Shown piece after piece: positions 36,391-47,518 of a DNA stretch of 64,000 bases (within the stretch, counting starts at the first letter, position 1; each line of letters opens with the position of its first letter). Where the stretch lies: assembly GCF_002355735.1 (NCBI RefSeq), contig NZ_AP014879.1, positions 1,612,001 through 1,676,000 of the forward strand, read 5' to 3'. Source of the stretch: Sulfuricaulis limicola. GTDB lineage: Bacteria > Pseudomonadota > Gammaproteobacteria > Acidiferrobacterales > Sulfurifustaceae. The notes beneath the pieces are model-generated. The model saw only the letters and a program-made list of their open reading frames with translations, was not told where the DNA came from and did not search any database. The position numbers and the translations under genes are program-made.

Positions 36391-36981
36391 TCAAGGAATA
36401 TGCATGAAACGACGCACGGGGGCAAAACTGCGACGATGAATGGGTGAGATACCTGAATCCGCCAGTACTTTCAGATGTCCCGGCGTGGGATAGCCCTTGT
36501 GCCGGGAAAAATCATATCCGGGATGAATCCTGTCCATACGGCACATCTCGGCATCTCGCTCCACCTTGGCCAGGATCGAAGCGGCCGAGATCGATGGCAC
36601 GGTGACATCCCCCCGGATTACGGTAGTCACGGAACAAACGAGTCGGGGTGCCTGGTTACCATCCACCAGCACCAGCTCCGGTTGTATTGTGAGCGCCAGC
36701 ACGGCGCGCTGCATGGCCAGCAGGCTGGCCTGCAGGATGTTCAGCCGGTCAATCTCCTCGACCTCGGCCCGGCCCAGCGCCCAACAGAGCGCGCGCTCCT
36801 TGATTACCGCAGACAGTTCCTCGCGCCGACGAGGAGTCAGAACCTTGGAGTCGGCCAGGCCTTCGATGGGTCGGGTTTCATCCAGGATCACGGCCGCGGC
36901 CACCACCGGTCCCGCCAGCGGCCCGCGCCCGACCTCGTCTACTCCCGCTACAAGTTTGGAAACGCCTGAACGGGAGGACAT
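36391..36981 (-). CDS. rnhB: Ribonuclease HII
   Basis: A 196-residue enzyme that cuts the RNA strand of RNA/DNA hybrids and removes ribonucleotides from DNA. The N-terminal signature [20 protein letters not shown] carries the Asp-Glu catalytic pair; further conserved segments are [44 protein letters not shown] (catalytic Asp) and [18 protein letters not shown]. It is at the end of the lpxA-lpxB-rnhB chain, 4 bases after lpxB. In many gammaproteobacteria dnaE comes next; here the exopolysaccharide locus takes that place. Confidence 0.96.
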   Translation of the reverse strand: MSSRSGVSKLVAGVDEVGRGPLAGPVVAAAVILDETRPIEGLADSKVLTPRRREELSAVIKERALCWALGRAEVEEIDRLNILQASLLAMQRAVLALTIQPELVLVDGNQAPRLVCSVTTVIRGDVTVPSISAASILAKVERDAEMCRMDRIHPGYDFSRHKGYPTPGHLKVLADSGISPIHRRSFAPVRRFMHIP

Positions 36982-36985
36982 CGTA

Positions 36986-38176
36986 TCAATTGGCCATAAC
37001 CGGCATCTTTCCGGCCGGCTGTTTCCGCGGTTTCAGCAGTCTGATAACCGCCTCCGCCGCCCGCGCGTCCGCGTTGCGTCGCAGAGAACGGTGCATATCG
37101 GCAAGCACGGTGCGCAATGACCGTGTCTTGTCGCGGTGGGTCAGAAAGTTCTCAACCGCCATTCCCAGTTTTTCCGGCGTCGCATCACGCTGCATCAATT
37201 CCGGCACGATCTTGCGCCCGGCCAGGATATTCGGCAGGGCATAGAGTTTCACGTGCAGAAACGGCTGTACCAGAAGGTAGGACAGCCAGGACATTTTGTA
37301 GGTGACGACCATCGGTTTTTTCAGCAGCGCCGCTTCCAGGGTGGCGGTGCCGGAAGCCAGCAGCACGATGTCCGCCGCAGCCATGGCATCGCGCGACTGG
37401 TTGGCGACGAGCGTCACGGGCAGGAACCACGCCCCCTGCCGATACAGCGCTTCCTCGAAAATCGTCCGGGTCTCCGGATTGATGAACGGCGCGACGAAAT
37501 GGATGTTCGCATGGCGTTTGTGCAGCCACAGCGCCGTTTTCACGAAAAGATCGGCATGGCGCTTGAGCTCGCTGCGGCGGCTCCCGGGCAATAGCGCGAT
37601 CACCATGCCCTTGGCGGGCAGATGCAGCGCGCGGCGCATGGCGGCCATGCTGGAACGATCGGTGATCTGGTCGGCCATCGGATGGCCCACGAAAGTTACC
37701 GGCACATGATGTTTTCGGTAATAGCTGGCCTCGAACGGGAACAGGGTCAGCATATGATCAACGGCGCGCCGGATTTTGCGGATACGGTAGCCGCGCCAGG
37801 CCCATACCGTGGGACTGACATAGTGCATCGTCGGAATGCCGGCAACCTTCAGTCTTTCTTCCAGGCCGAGATTGAAGTCGGGTACATCGACGCCAATGAA
37901 CAGGTCCGGCGGGCTGGACTGAAAATGATCGATCAGCTTGTTACGTATGCCGAGAATCTCCGGGTATTTCTCGACCCCTTCGAAGCCGATGACGGAAAGC
38001 CGGTCCATGGGGAAAAGACTGCGACAACCGGCGGACTGCATCAGCGGCCCGCCGATGCCTTCGAACGCCGCGTCTGGCAGCCGCTTTTTGATCTCGCGCA
38101 GCAGCCCCGCTCCCAGCAGATCGCCGGAAGCCTCGCCGGCGACAATCCCGATTCTTGTCACGGACCTGGCCGCCAC
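36986..38176 (-). CDS. lpxB: Lipid-A-disaccharide synthase
   Basis: A 396-residue GT19 enzyme that joins UDP-2,3-diacylglucosamine and lipid X to make the lipid A disaccharide. Family motifs are [20 protein letters not shown] at the start, [70 protein letters not shown] and [20 protein letters not shown]. The gene starts 3 bases after lpxA ends. The small basic C-terminus ([16 protein letters not shown]) is not conserved. Confidence 0.96.
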   Translation of the reverse strand: MAARSVTRIGIVAGEASGDLLGAGLLREIKKRLPDAAFEGIGGPLMQSAGCRSLFPMDRLSVIGFEGVEKYPEILGIRNKLIDHFQSSPPDLFIGVDVPDFNLGLEERLKVAGIPTMHYVSPTVWAWRGYRIRKIRRAVDHMLTLFPFEASYYRKHHVPVTFVGHPMADQITDRSSMAAMRRALHLPAKGMVIALLPGSRRSELKRHADLFVKTALWLHKRHANIHFVAPFINPETRTIFEEALYRQGAWFLPVTLVANQSRDAMAAADIVLLASGTATLEAALLKKPMVVTYKMSWLSYLLVQPFLHVKLYALPNILAGRKIVPELMQRDATPEKLGMAVENFLTHRDKTRSLRTVLADMHRSLRRNADARAAEAVIRLLKPRKQPAGKMPVMAN

Positions 38177-38179
38177 GGA

Positions 38180-38947
38180 TCAGCGAACAATTCCGCGTTC
38201 GGACTGCTTGATGAAATCGAGAAAGTGTCTGACTTCGGGGTTCGTGGCCGCCTGCGCCAGCTGTTCAGTCGCCTCGCTGAGCCGCAAACCGGATTTGTAA
38301 ACCAGCTTGTAAGCTTGGCGCAGGGCCTCGATCGACTGCTCGGAGAAATTCCGCCGCTTGAGTCCGCGCACATTCAGCCCGTGAGGCACGGCGGTGTTGC
38401 CGGCCACCAGCAGATACGGCGGGATGTCCTTGAAGGTGACGGTGCTGATACCGGTCATGGCATGCGCACCGACACGGCAGAACTGGTGGATCATGGTAAA
38501 CCCGCCGAAAATCACCTGATCCTCCACGTGGACGTGACCGGCGAGGCTGGTACCGTTCGCGAAAATCGTGCGATTCCCTACCTGGCAATCATGCGCCAGA
38601 TGACAATATGCCATGATGAAATTGTCATGACCCAGCCGGGTGACACCGCCGCCTCCCGTTGTCCCGCGGTTGAAGGTGCAGTATTCCCGGATGATGTTGC
38701 GGTCGCCAATCTCGAGTCGCGTGGGCTCGCCCTTGTAACCCAGATGTTGAGGCCCCTCCCCCAGCGATGAAAACTGGTATATCCGGTTGTCACTGCCGAT
38801 GCGGGTCGGTCCGTTGATCACGACATGGGGACCGATCCAGGTTCCGCTGCCGATCTCGACGCCGGCACCGATAATGGAAAACGCGCCAATCTGAACGTCT
38901 TTTCCTATCTTGGCGCCCGGATCGACGATGGCCAGGGGATGAATCAC
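38180..38947 (-). CDS. lpxA: UDP-N-acetylglucosamine acyltransferase
   Basis: A 255-residue hexapeptide-repeat acyltransferase that starts lipid A synthesis by adding a 3-hydroxyacyl chain from ACP to UDP-GlcNAc. The N-terminus is IHPLAIVDPGAKIGKDVQIG, followed by regular beta-helix turns; the catalytic region includes NFIMAYCHLAHDCQVGNRTI (with the active-site His) and the C-terminal helical domain has LNVRGLKRRNFSEQSIEAL. The start codon directly abuts the fabZ stop. Length matches E. coli LpxA (262) closely. Confidence 0.96.
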   Translation of the reverse strand: MIHPLAIVDPGAKIGKDVQIGAFSIIGAGVEIGSGTWIGPHVVINGPTRIGSDNRIYQFSSLGEGPQHLGYKGEPTRLEIGDRNIIREYCTFNRGTTGGGGVTRLGHDNFIMAYCHLAHDCQVGNRTIFANGTSLAGHVHVEDQVIFGGFTMIHQFCRVGAHAMTGISTVTFKDIPPYLLVAGNTAVPHGLNVRGLKRRNFSEQSIEALRQAYKLVYKSGLRLSEATEQLAQAATNPEVRHFLDFIKQSERGIVR

Positions 38948-39391
38948 TCAGGCTTCCTTGTAGGTGCACATCAGGTCGGCGCTGCAGCACAACTCATCGC
39001 CCACATGGGCGCTGCTCTCGAACATCCAGATTCCCTTGACCTTGCGCTTGATTTTGGACGTGAGCCGGAGCTGGTCGCCGGGTTCCACCGGACGCTTGAA
39101 GCGCGCATTGTCGATGCCGACGAAGTAAAAGATGGCGTTCGCCTTGGGCAGAGCGTCCATGCTCTTGAAGGAAAGAATGGCGCAGGACTGGGCCATGGCC
39201 TCGATGATCAGCACGCCCGGCATCACCGGGCGGTTGGGAAAGTGGCCCTGGAAAAAGGGTTCGTTGATGGTCACATTCTTGAGCGCGGTGATCGATTCAT
39301 CCTTGGTGAACGTCAGCACGCGATCGACCAGCAGGAACGGATAGCGATGCGGGAGATATTTAAGGACTTCGTGAATGTCCAGCGAGTTCAA
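38948..39391 (-). CDS. fabZ: 3-hydroxyacyl-[ACP] dehydratase FabZ
   Basis: A 147-residue hot-dog-fold dehydratase of fatty-acid synthesis. Diagnostic segments are [40 protein letters not shown] with the active-site His, and [13 protein letters not shown] with the catalytic Glu. It shares its 3-hydroxyacyl-ACP substrate with LpxA and LpxD, which explains its place between them. The start ATG overlaps the lpxD stop by 4 bases, so translation is coupled. Confidence 0.97.
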   Translation of the reverse strand: MNSLDIHEVLKYLPHRYPFLLVDRVLTFTKDESITALKNVTINEPFFQGHFPNRPVMPGVLIIEAMAQSCAILSFKSMDALPKANAIFYFVGIDNARFKRPVEPGDQLRLTSKIKRKVKGIWMFESSAHVGDELCCSADLMCTYKEA

Positions 39392-40425
39392 TTGTCATGC
39401 TCCTCGGAATGCTGTTGCCATTTCTCTTCAAGTACTTTCAATCGCTGCGACATCTCGTCCAGATGATGCAGTCGCGCGGCGTTGCGGCGCCACTTCTCCG
39501 CCGGTTCGGCCTTGAGGCTGGACGAATACGCGCCCGCCTGCCGGATGGAAGTCGTGACCAGGGACCCCGCGGTGATGTGCACGTCATCGACGATTTCCAG
39601 GTGTCCCGTTATGCCCGCTTGTCCGCCGATAGTGCAGCGCTTGCCGATCCTCGTGCTGCCGGCAATCCCGACAAAGGCGGCGATCGCCGTGTTGTCGCCG
39701 ATGTGCACATTGTGGGCGATCTGTATCTGGTTATCCAGCTTCACGCCGCTGCCGATGAGCGTGTCGTCCAGGGCGCCGCGATCGATGGTGGTGTTGGCGC
39801 CCACCTCCACGCCGTGACCGAGGATCACGTGCCCGAGCTGAGGGACTTTCTGCCACTGCTCGCCGTCTTTGGCAAAACCGAAGCCGTCGCTCCCGATCAC
39901 CACTCCCGGGTGCAACAGGCAATCCTCGCCAACCGAGCATCGATCGCCGATGACGACATGCCCGACCAGACGGCTGCGCGCACCCACGGCGGCGCGCGCG
40001 CCGACGAGGCAGCCGGGTCCGATGTACGCATCATCCTTGATCTCCGCGCCGTCCTCAACCACGACATGCGGCCCGACCCAGGCGCTGGCGGCGACGCGCG
40101 CCGAAGGACTGATCACGGCACTGGCGTGCGCTCCGGGCCTGAACGCCGGCGCGGGATGCAGCAATTGAGCGACGCGAGCAAAACACAAATGCGGATTCTC
40201 GACGATCAGCACGGAACCCGCGCGATGCGCGGCGTCCGGTTCCGCCAGGATCACCGCCCCGGCCGCGGTGGAAGCAAGCTTGGCGAGAAATTTCCTGTCA
40301 CTGAGATAGGCGATGTCATCCGGCCCGGCGGAGTCCAGCGACGCCGCGCGCTTTATGGCGAGATCGGGATTTCCCCGTACCCTGCCCTGGAAGCGGCGCG
40401 CCAGCTCTGCAAGGGTGACGGCCAT
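39388..40425 (-). CDS. lpxD: UDP-3-O-acylglucosamine N-acyltransferase
   Basis: A 345-residue enzyme that adds the second acyl chain in lipid A synthesis. The N-terminal uridine-binding domain (TLAELARRFQGRVRGNPDL, DIAYLSDRKFLAKL) is followed by hexapeptide repeats from about residue 100, including IGSDGFGFAKDGEQWQKVPQ with the family-typical GFGF motif, IQIAHNVHIGDNTAIAA with the catalytic His, and GQAGITGHLEI. The C-terminus has a coiled helix ([18 protein letters not shown]). It lies 6 bases after the skp stop. Confidence 0.96.
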   Translation of the reverse strand: MAVTLAELARRFQGRVRGNPDLAIKRAASLDSAGPDDIAYLSDRKFLAKLASTAAGAVILAEPDAAHRAGSVLIVENPHLCFARVAQLLHPAPAFRPGAHASAVISPSARVAASAWVGPHVVVEDGAEIKDDAYIGPGCLVGARAAVGARSRLVGHVVIGDRCSVGEDCLLHPGVVIGSDGFGFAKDGEQWQKVPQLGHVILGHGVEVGANTTIDRGALDDTLIGSGVKLDNQIQIAHNVHIGDNTAIAAFVGIAGSTRIGKRCTIGGQAGITGHLEIVDDVHITAGSLVTTSIRQAGAYSSSLKAEPAEKWRRNAARLHHLDEMSQRLKVLEEKWQQHSEEHDN

Positions 40426-40431
40426 CGCGCG

Positions 40432-40944
40432 TTATTTCTTCCCCAGCCGTTTCAGGATCTTGTCGGTGATATCCGCCCGGGTGCTGGCATAAACCGCGCT
40501 TTCCAGGACGAGATCGTAGTTTTCCTGCTTGGCGATTTCCGCGATGGTCTTCTGCACGATCTTCTGCAGCGCCGCCAGTTCTTCGTTACGACGCAGATTG
40601 TAATCCTCGCGGAATTCCTGCGTGGCGCGTCGCAGGTCGCGCTTCAATGAAACTATTTCGAACTCCCTGGAACGGTGATCGGCGTCCTTCAGTACCAGCG
40701 CATTCTTTTCCAGATCCTGTTCCAGCTGCTTGAGCTTGTTCTGCATTTCGACAATCTGTTTGTCGCGCGGCGCGAACTCGGCTTCGAGTTTCTTGAGCGC
40801 GGCCTCGCCCTGCGGCGCTTCCTCGATGACCTTGACGGCGTTGACATAGCCGATCTTGAGGTCGGCCGCCGGCACGGCAGCCGGCACGGCACCGGCGCCC
40901 AGCACGCACATAAATGATCCGAATACGATGTTTCTGATGCGCAA
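40432..40944 (-). CDS. skp: Periplasmic chaperone Skp (OmpH family)
   Basis: About 170 residues with a signal peptide (RIRNIVFGSFMCVLGAGAVP, cleavage after AVPAA near ADLKIGYVN) and a long charged helical hairpin (KKLEAEFAPRDKQIVEMQNK, ELAALQKIVQKTIAEIAKQE) typical of Skp, which holds unfolded outer-membrane proteins for the Bam complex. The start chosen is a TTG at 40942-40944, because a perfect AGGAGG lies 5 bases upstream; the ATG 11 codons further upstream (40977) would put extra charged residues before the signal peptide and overlap bamA. The mature domain VNAVKVIEEAPQ is standard. Confidence 0.92.
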   Translation of the reverse strand: MRIRNIVFGSFMCVLGAGAVPAAVPAADLKIGYVNAVKVIEEAPQGEAALKKLEAEFAPRDKQIVEMQNKLKQLEQDLEKNALVLKDADHRSREFEIVSLKRDLRRATQEFREDYNLRRNEELAALQKIVQKTIAEIAKQENYDLVLESAVYASTRADITDKILKRLGKK

Positions 40945-40960
40945 AACGGCCTCCTGGTGC

Positions 40961-43252
40961 CTATCGCAGCGGTACACCCAGCGTAAACTGGAACGATTCC
41001 GTCCGGTCGCCCGGTTTGTCGTTCAGCGGAATCGCGTAGCTGAAGCTCAGCGGCCCGACGGGCGAGAACCAATTAAACGCCAAACCGGCTGAATAGCGCA
41101 ACTGCCCGAGCTCGACCTTCTCGCCCGGGCCGTACACCATGCCGCCGTCGGTGAACAGGCTGAGGCGCATGGACTTGTTGTCGGCGGAAGAACCCGGCAG
41201 CGGAAACAGCAATTCCGCGTTCACCAGCACCCGGCGGTTGCCGCCGATGGGGTCGTTCGGCGGCAGGCTGTCGCGGGGTCCCAGCGAGCGTGAACTGAAA
41301 CCGCGCACCGTGCTGCTGCCGCCGGCGTAGAAGTTTTTGTAAAACGGCAGGGCATCGGTGCCGCCATAACCGGCGCCATAGCCAAGCTCGCCCTTCATTT
41401 TGAAGGTAAAGGTATCGCTCATCGGCCAGTAACGGCCGGCCAGGTAAGTCAGCTTGTAGTATTCGATATCGGTCCCCGGCACGGCCACCTCGGCGCTCAG
41501 CCGCTGCAGGCTGCCTGAAGTCGGCAACAGCAGGCTGTCCAGGGTGTCGCGTGACCAGCCCAGCGTTGCCTTCAGCACTGTATTCGACGAACCGTATTTA
41601 GCGACAAAATCCTGGGCAATCTGGGCGCTGCTGGTGTTGGTATGCAGGATGATCTTTTCCACATCGGCGCCGACATTGACCGAATTGTCCTCACTCAGCG
41701 GGATGCCGAAGAACACACCCATGCCCTGAGTGTCCGCCGAATACGCGGCGGTATCCGCCAGGCTGGCGTCGATGGTGCTGGAGAAAATATTGAAGCCGCG
41801 GCTGATCCCGTCTTTCGTGTAGTAAGGATTGTTGTAGCGGATGTTGAAGTTGGTTGTGGAACGCGAGTTGTCGAAACTCACGCCCAGTTCCTTGCCGGTA
41901 CCAAGCAGGTTGCTCTGGGTGATGCTGGCGTTCAGGAGCAAACCGTCGCTGTCCGAATAGCCGACACCCAGCATGAGATTTCCGGTGGGACGTTCCTTGA
42001 CGTTGACATTGACGTCCACCTGGTCCGCCACCCCGGCTACCGCGGGTGTTTCCACGTTCACGTCGTCGAAGAATCCGAGACGCTGGAGACGCACGCGCGA
42101 GCGCTGGATCTTGGCGGCGTTGTACCACGCGCCTTCGTGCTGGCGCATTTCGCGACGCAGCACCTCGTCGCGCGTGGCAACGTTGCCGGCGAAGTTGACG
42201 CGCCGCACATAGATGCGCCGTCCCGGGTCCACGAAGAAGGTGAAAAAGACTTCCGACTTTTCCTTGTCCACCTCGGGAATGGCGTTGACGTTGGCGAAGG
42301 CGTAACCGTCATTGGCAAGACGGTCGGACATTTTCTTGGTGGTTTCCGTGACTTCCTTGCGCGAAAAAACACTGCCAGGCTGGATGCCAATCAGGGCGTT
42401 CAGCTCGCTCTCCGGGATCACGAAGGTTCCGGCCAGCTTGTGCCCGGTCACGGTGTATTTCCTGCCCTCGGTGATATTGACCGTGATGTAGATTTTCTCC
42501 TTGTCCGGCGTGATGGAGACCTGGGTGGAATCGATGTTGAATTCGAGAAATCCCCGGTCCTGGTAGAAATTGCGGAGTCGCTCCAGATCACCGGCCAGTT
42601 TCTGTTTCGAGTATTTGTCACGGCTGGAGAAAAGCGCATACCAGGGCTTGGGGCCGAGACTGAAGAGCTTGAGCAGTTTTTTGTCCGCGAAAACCCGGTT
42701 GCCGACGAGATTGATCTCGCGGATGCGCGCCACCTTGCCTTCCGCCACCTGGATGTTGATATCGACGCGGTTGCGCTCGAGCGGCGTGACCGTCGGCTGG
42801 ATGCTGACGGCATAATAGCCGCGGCCGAAATACTGCTGCCGCAATTCCTGCTCCACGCGGTCCAGCAACGACTTGTTGAACACCCGCCCTTCGGCCAGCC
42901 CGACTTCCTTCAGGCCCTTTTTCAGGTCCTCTTCCGACATTTCCTTGGTGCCGGCGATCTTGATGCCGGCGATGGAGGGCCGCTCCACCACGGAAACGGT
43001 CAGGACATTGCCGTCCCGCTCCAGCCGCACGTCCCGGAAAAATCCCGTCTTGAACAGGGCGCGCACGGCGTCCTGGGATTTTTTCTCGGTCAGGCTGTCG
43101 CCCACCTTGACCGGCAGATAATTGAACACGGTGCCCGCCGAGATGCGCTGCAACCCTTCCACGCGAATATCCTTGATGACAAATGGCTCCGCCGCCTGGC
43201 CGGCAGAAACACAGAGCACGCTGAGGATGAACGCCGCGAGAAATCTTTTCAT
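40961..43252 (-). CDS. bamA: Outer membrane protein assembly factor BamA
   Basis: A 763-residue protein: signal peptide ([20 protein letters not shown]), five POTRA domains (about 24-420), and a 16-stranded Omp85 barrel. The POTRA start [20 protein letters not shown] and barrel motifs such as [13 protein letters not shown] (the VRGF/Y lid-lock segment in loop 6) are diagnostic. The C-terminus [10 protein letters not shown] differs from the usual terminal Phe/Trp but keeps the strand pattern. It inserts beta-barrel proteins into the outer membrane, with Skp (next gene) delivering substrates. It sits 38 bases after rseP, as in most proteobacteria. Confidence 0.97.
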   Translation of the reverse strand: MKRFLAAFILSVLCVSAGQAAEPFVIKDIRVEGLQRISAGTVFNYLPVKVGDSLTEKKSQDAVRALFKTGFFRDVRLERDGNVLTVSVVERPSIAGIKIAGTKEMSEEDLKKGLKEVGLAEGRVFNKSLLDRVEQELRQQYFGRGYYAVSIQPTVTPLERNRVDINIQVAEGKVARIREINLVGNRVFADKKLLKLFSLGPKPWYALFSSRDKYSKQKLAGDLERLRNFYQDRGFLEFNIDSTQVSITPDKEKIYITVNITEGRKYTVTGHKLAGTFVIPESELNALIGIQPGSVFSRKEVTETTKKMSDRLANDGYAFANVNAIPEVDKEKSEVFFTFFVDPGRRIYVRRVNFAGNVATRDEVLRREMRQHEGAWYNAAKIQRSRVRLQRLGFFDDVNVETPAVAGVADQVDVNVNVKERPTGNLMLGVGYSDSDGLLLNASITQSNLLGTGKELGVSFDNSRSTTNFNIRYNNPYYTKDGISRGFNIFSSTIDASLADTAAYSADTQGMGVFFGIPLSEDNSVNVGADVEKIILHTNTSSAQIAQDFVAKYGSSNTVLKATLGWSRDTLDSLLLPTSGSLQRLSAEVAVPGTDIEYYKLTYLAGRYWPMSDTFTFKMKGELGYGAGYGGTDALPFYKNFYAGGSSTVRGFSSRSLGPRDSLPPNDPIGGNRRVLVNAELLFPLPGSSADNKSMRLSLFTDGGMVYGPGEKVELGQLRYSAGLAFNWFSPVGPLSFSYAIPLNDKPGDRTESFQFTLGVPLR

Positions 43253-43290
43253 TCGTTATTTTTTTCCGGAATCAGGCGCGCGGCGGTCGT

Positions 43291-44652
43291 TCAGAAGAAA
43301 ATCCGGGTAAGATCGTTGTAAAATGCCAGCACCATCAGGCCGACGAGCAGGGCCACGCCGATCTGCTGCCCCCACGCCAGCACGGTATCGGAAAGCGGGC
43401 TGCCCTTCACGGCTTCGATAATGTAATACATTAAGTGCCCGCCATCGAGCACCGGAATCGGCAGCAGATTCAGCACCCCGAGACTGATGCTGATGACCGC
43501 CAGAAACAGCACGAACTGCTCGACGCCGACCTTGGCGGAATAGCCGGCATACTGCGCGATCGTGAGGGGTCCGCTGATGTTGCGCGTGGACACCTCGAGC
43601 TTGAGCATGCGGTAGAGCATCTCCAGCGTGAGCGCCGACATCATCCAGGTATTGCCAACGCCTTCCGTCAACGCCTCGAGTGAGCCAAAACGGACCTTGA
43701 CCCGCATCGCGTCGGGTATCGCGCTGAATTGCGGACGGATATTGATGCGCCCGATGGTCTCGCTGCCCTGCTCGACGGCGTCGGGCGTGACGTTGAAGTC
43801 GAGCCGGGCGCCTTCACGCTCCACCACCACTTGCAGTGGCCGGCCCGGGCTGCGGCTCACCACCGCGACCAGCTCCTCCCATGTGTTCACGGGCCGGGAG
43901 TCGATCTCCACCAGGCGGTCGCCCACCTGCATGCCGGCGCGCTGGGCCGGCCCCGGCTCCATGGCGCCGATCACCGGCAGCGCTTCCGGATAGTATCCGA
44001 TCAGGCCGATGCCGCGTTCGAGCAGCGAGGCGTTCACCTGCTGCACCGGCAGGCTGGAGAGATCCAGCTCGCGCCGTTTCACCTGGCCCTGCGTATCCCG
44101 CACCTCCACCAACAGGCGTGCCTGGTCGAGCGCCCGCTGAAACACGTACAGGCGCCGGTGGTCCCAGCTTTGCACTTCCCTGCCATCGATGCTCAGAATG
44201 GTGTCGCCAGGGCGGAAACCCGCCTGCTCTGCGATCGAGCCTTCGATGACCTTGCCGACCACCGGCTGGATGCCATCCACGCCGACCATGTAGACCGCCC
44301 AGTAGGCCAGGACGGCAAAAATGAAATTGAACAGCGGGCCCGCGACCACGATGGCCATGCGTTTCCAGACAGGCTGGCGGTTGAAGGCCCGGGGCAGCTC
44401 CGAGCTCGTCACTTCGCCCTCGTTCTCGTCCAGCATCTTCACGTAGCCGCCGAGCGGGAACGCCCCGATGGCCAGCTCCATGCCGTCCGGGCCCACGCGG
44501 CGCGACCACAGCGGTTTGCCGAAGCCGACGGAGAAACGCAGCACCTTGACGCCGAGGCGCCGTGCCACCCAGAAATGACCGAATTCGTGCACCGTGATCA
44601 GGATACCCAGGGCAACCACGAAAGCGCCGGCGTAATACAGTAAATCCATCAT
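43291..44652 (-). CDS. rseP: RIP metalloprotease RseP
   Basis: A 453-residue site-2 protease of the inner membrane. The zinc motif is in [20 protein letters not shown] (HExxH), the third zinc ligand in [17 protein letters not shown], and two PDZ domains lie at about 115-185 ([20 protein letters not shown]) and 200-290 ([20 protein letters not shown]). RseP cleaves anti-sigma factor RseA to release sigma-E and clears remnant signal peptides. The start overlaps the dxr stop by 4 bases (ATGA). The order dxr-rseP-bamA-skp is the canonical one. Confidence 0.96.
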   Translation of the reverse strand: MMDLLYYAGAFVVALGILITVHEFGHFWVARRLGVKVLRFSVGFGKPLWSRRVGPDGMELAIGAFPLGGYVKMLDENEGEVTSSELPRAFNRQPVWKRMAIVVAGPLFNFIFAVLAYWAVYMVGVDGIQPVVGKVIEGSIAEQAGFRPGDTILSIDGREVQSWDHRRLYVFQRALDQARLLVEVRDTQGQVKRRELDLSSLPVQQVNASLLERGIGLIGYYPEALPVIGAMEPGPAQRAGMQVGDRLVEIDSRPVNTWEELVAVVSRSPGRPLQVVVEREGARLDFNVTPDAVEQGSETIGRINIRPQFSAIPDAMRVKVRFGSLEALTEGVGNTWMMSALTLEMLYRMLKLEVSTRNISGPLTIAQYAGYSAKVGVEQFVLFLAVISISLGVLNLLPIPVLDGGHLMYYIIEAVKGSPLSDTVLAWGQQIGVALLVGLMVLAFYNDLTRIFF

Positions 44653-45899
44653 GTCACACCCTGCTTGATGCGCGGCGCCTGCGCCGCGATGAAATCGTCC
44701 GCCATGCGGCGGGCCCGCCGGTCATCAGACAGGACGGCATCGAGACTAGTTTCACGGCTGGCCGGCAAATTCGACAGAGTATGTCCGATCACGCGCGGAA
44801 TGTCGGTAAACCCGATGCGCCGGTCGAGAAAGGCCTGCACCGCGACTTCGTTGGCCGCATTCAGGATCGCCGGCATGGTGCCGCCGGCGCGCGCCGCCTC
44901 GTACGCCAGCCGCAAACACGGGAAACGCTCGAGGTCCGGCGCGCTGAAATCCAGCCGCCCCACTTCGAGCAGATTCAGGCTCCTGACCCCGGACTCGATC
45001 CGTTCCGGCCACGCCAGCGCGTGCGCGATCGGCGTGCGCATGTCCGGATTGCCCAGCTGGGCCAGCACCGAGCCGTCGACGTACTCGACCAGCGAATGAA
45101 TCACGCTCTGCGGGTGAATGACGATCTCGACCTGGTCGGGCGTCACACCGAAGAGCCAGCAGGCCTCGATCAGCTCCAGGCCCTTGTTCATCAGGGTCGC
45201 GGAATCCACCGAGATTTTCCGGCCCATGACCCAGTTGGGATGGGCGCAGGCCTGTTCCGGCGTCACCGCGGCCAGCGCTTCGGCCGGCGTCGCGCGGAAA
45301 GGCCCGCCGGAACAGGTCAGGAAAATACGTCGCACGGCGGACGCCGCCGTGCCGGCACGAAAACCGTCCGGCATGCACTGGAAAATCGCGTTGTGTTCGC
45401 TGTCCACCGGCAACAGCTCGGCGTTGGCGCGTTGCGCCTCCTCGATAAAAACCTGGCCGGACATCACCAGCGGTTCCTTGTTGGCCAGCAGTACCCGCCT
45501 TCCGGCCCGTACCGCGGTCAATGTCGGCAACAGTCCGGCGGCGCCGACGATGGCGGCCACGACAGTGTGCGTTTGCGGATGTGTCGCCGCCGCGTTCAAT
45601 CCCTCCGCGCCGGACAGCACTTCAATGTCGAGCCCGGCGGCGCGAATTTTTTCCGCCAATTGGCCGGCCGCGCGCGGATCGAGCATGACCGCCTGCCGAG
45701 GCAGGAAATGCCGGCACTGTTCGAAAAGACGGTCAACCTGGGTATTGGCGGTCAGGGCCACGACCCGGTATTTTCCGGGGTGGCGCGCCAGCACGTCGAG
45801 CGTGTTGATCCCGATCGAGCCGGTCGATCCCAGAATGGTGACACCGCGGATGCTGCGATCAGACCGTTCCATGGGAGAGGATTTATCCGTGATGGTCAT
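44649..45899 (-). CDS. dxr: 1-deoxy-D-xylulose-5-phosphate reductoisomerase
   Basis: A 416-residue NADPH-dependent enzyme, second step of the MEP isoprenoid pathway. Motifs are [19 protein letters not shown] (NADPH site), [34 protein letters not shown] (metal-binding Asp/Glu) and [13 protein letters not shown], plus [20 protein letters not shown]. The start at 45899 overlaps the cdsA stop as ATGA; the MSSPMER-like internal Met nine codons later is an alternative. Together with UppS downstream in the pathway it supplies the undecaprenyl carrier also used by the exopolysaccharide locus. Confidence 0.96.
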   Translation of the reverse strand: MTITDKSSPMERSDRSIRGVTILGSTGSIGINTLDVLARHPGKYRVVALTANTQVDRLFEQCRHFLPRQAVMLDPRAAGQLAEKIRAAGLDIEVLSGAEGLNAAATHPQTHTVVAAIVGAAGLLPTLTAVRAGRRVLLANKEPLVMSGQVFIEEAQRANAELLPVDSEHNAIFQCMPDGFRAGTAASAVRRIFLTCSGGPFRATPAEALAAVTPEQACAHPNWVMGRKISVDSATLMNKGLELIEACWLFGVTPDQVEIVIHPQSVIHSLVEYVDGSVLAQLGNPDMRTPIAHALAWPERIESGVRSLNLLEVGRLDFSAPDLERFPCLRLAYEAARAGGTMPAILNAANEVAVQAFLDRRIGFTDIPRVIGHTLSNLPASRETSLDAVLSDDRRARRMADDFIAAQAPRIKQGVT

Positions 45900-46732
45900 G
45901 CATCAAACTTCAACAGAAAAATTGCGCCCAGCGCGAACACCGGGACCGCGGACGTGAGGGCGTCGATGCGATCCAGCACGCCGCCGTGACCGGGAAGCAG
46001 CCTGCCACTGTCCTTGACGCCGGCTATGCGCTTGAGCTTGCTTTCCGTCAGATCGCCGACCACCGAAAACAATGCCGTCACAGCGGACAGTCCGGTCCAC
46101 ATCGCCAGCAACATTCCCTCGAATTTCCACAGTATTGTCCCACAAAGCCAGGCCAGCAGCACGACGCCCAGCACGCCGCCGACGACGCCCTCCACGGTTT
46201 TGCCGGGACTGACATGCGGCGCGAGCCTGGTTCGTCCCAGGAGCGAACCGGTGAAATAGGCGGCGCTGTCCGCGACCCACACCAGCACGAACAGAAACAG
46301 CAATACACGCGGACTTTCGTCGTCCGCGGCCAGCAGATAAACCGCCGCGACCCACAGGGGAACCAGAACCAGAAAACCGCCGACAATCCGGCCCGGCATG
46401 GTCGTGAACATGCCGCGGGCCAGGTCCCGGCGACTGATCAGTTCCACCAGCGCCCACACCCACCACAACACGGCCGCGCCAAGGAATGAAACGATCAGAT
46501 CCGGGTGAAGCGGTATGAGATTCAATCCCAGCACGCCGAACAGCAGCAGGCAGGCCACGTAGGCGAGCCTGGCCGCGAAATGCCGCAGGCCGGACAATCC
46601 GGCCCACTCCCATGCCGCCGCCGCCATGACAACGGCGAATATCAGGGTCAGCCACGGGAGGGAAAGATAAAACAACGCTGCGACCAGCAGCGGAACCAGA
46701 ATGACGGCCGTCAGGATGCGTTGTTTAAGCAT
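45896..46732 (-). CDS. cdsA: Phosphatidate cytidylyltransferase
   Basis: About 278 residues with 7-8 membrane helices. The CdsA signature is near the C-terminus: [20 protein letters not shown] followed by [20 protein letters not shown]. It makes CDP-diacylglycerol for phospholipid synthesis. The start chosen is the ATG at 46730-46732 ([15 protein letters not shown]), which overlaps the uppS stop by 8 bases; an in-frame ATG eight codons upstream (46756) is the alternative. Confidence 0.94.
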   Translation of the reverse strand: MLKQRILTAVILVPLLVAALFYLSLPWLTLIFAVVMAAAAWEWAGLSGLRHFAARLAYVACLLLFGVLGLNLIPLHPDLIVSFLGAAVLWWVWALVELISRRDLARGMFTTMPGRIVGGFLVLVPLWVAAVYLLAADDESPRVLLFLFVLVWVADSAAYFTGSLLGRTRLAPHVSPGKTVEGVVGGVLGVVLLAWLCGTILWKFEGMLLAMWTGLSAVTALFSVVGDLTESKLKRIAGVKDSGRLLPGHGGVLDRIDALTSAVPVFALGAIFLLKFDA

Positions 46733-47501
46733 GGCGCGCGGCTTCGATCTGATCACCGGTCAGACCGAAACGGCGCTGGCGCCCGGCATAGGAGACCAGC
46801 GCCTGCTCGAATTGCGCGCGATCGAAATCCGGCCACAGGACCGGCGTGAAATACATCTCGGTGTAGGCGAGCTGCCACAACAGGAAATTGCTGATGCGCT
46901 GCTCACCGCCGGTGCGGATGAAAAGATCGGGCTCGGGCACGCCGGCCAGACTGAGGAAGGGCTCAATGCTTGCCTCCGTAATCGACGCAGGATCGATCTC
47001 GCCATCGACGGCGCGCTGCGCCAGCCGGGCGCAGGCCTGTGCGATGTCCCAGCGTCCGCCATAATTGGCGGCGATAGTGAGCGTCAGCGACTGGTTGTCG
47101 TGCGTCAGCATTTCCGCCTGGCGGATGCGCGCTGCGATTTTCTCGCCGAAACGGGCGGTATCGCCGATGACACGGAATCGCACGTTGTTCTTGTGCAGCT
47201 TCTTGATCTCGTTCTCCAGCGCGCTCAGAAACAGGTCCATGAGCAGCTGCACTTCCTGTGCCGGACGGCGCCAATTCTCGCTGCTGAAGGCAAACAGCGT
47301 GAGGTGCTTGATCCCTCTTTCCGCGCAGGCCGACACCATGTCGCGCACGCGTTCCACGCCCTTGCGGTGACCGGCAATGCGGGGCAACCCGCGGCTCTTG
47401 GCCCAACGGCCGTTGCCGTCCATGATCACGGCCACGTGCCGCGGGATGTCGGATCGCTCCGCCAGCATCTCCGCCGTGTCGTTATTACCGGTCTTGTCCA
47501 T
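46725..47501 (-). CDS. uppS: Undecaprenyl diphosphate synthase
   Basis: A 258-residue cis-prenyltransferase making the C55 lipid carrier for peptidoglycan, O-antigen and exopolysaccharide. Signature segments are HVAVIMDGNGRWAKSRGLPR (pyrophosphate-binding Asp), LTLFAFSSENWRRPAQEV, and PDLFIRTGGEQRISNFLLWQ with AYTEMYFTPVLWPDF near the C-terminus. The tail ([19 protein letters not shown]) is usual. The preceding gene frr is about 140 bases away, and this gap holds a structured repeat (47519-47607). Confidence 0.97.
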   Translation of the reverse strand: MDKTGNNDTAEMLAERSDIPRHVAVIMDGNGRWAKSRGLPRIAGHRKGVERVRDMVSACAERGIKHLTLFAFSSENWRRPAQEVQLLMDLFLSALENEIKKLHKNNVRFRVIGDTARFGEKIAARIRQAEMLTHDNQSLTLTIAANYGGRWDIAQACARLAQRAVDGEIDPASITEASIEPFLSLAGVPEPDLFIRTGGEQRISNFLLWQLAYTEMYFTPVLWPDFDRAQFEQALVSYAGRQRRFGLTGDQIEAARHA

Positions 47502-47518
47502 AGTGCAAAAAAGAATTC

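Noticed and set aside
41642-43321. 559-codon open frame on the plus strand opposite bamA
   Set aside because: Antisense to bamA, which is recognised along its full length; composition rich in Asp/His/Arg/Gly as expected for a shadow.
44781-45989. 402-codon open frame opposite dxr
   Set aside because: Antisense to dxr and overlapping cdsA; no motif or ribosome-binding site.
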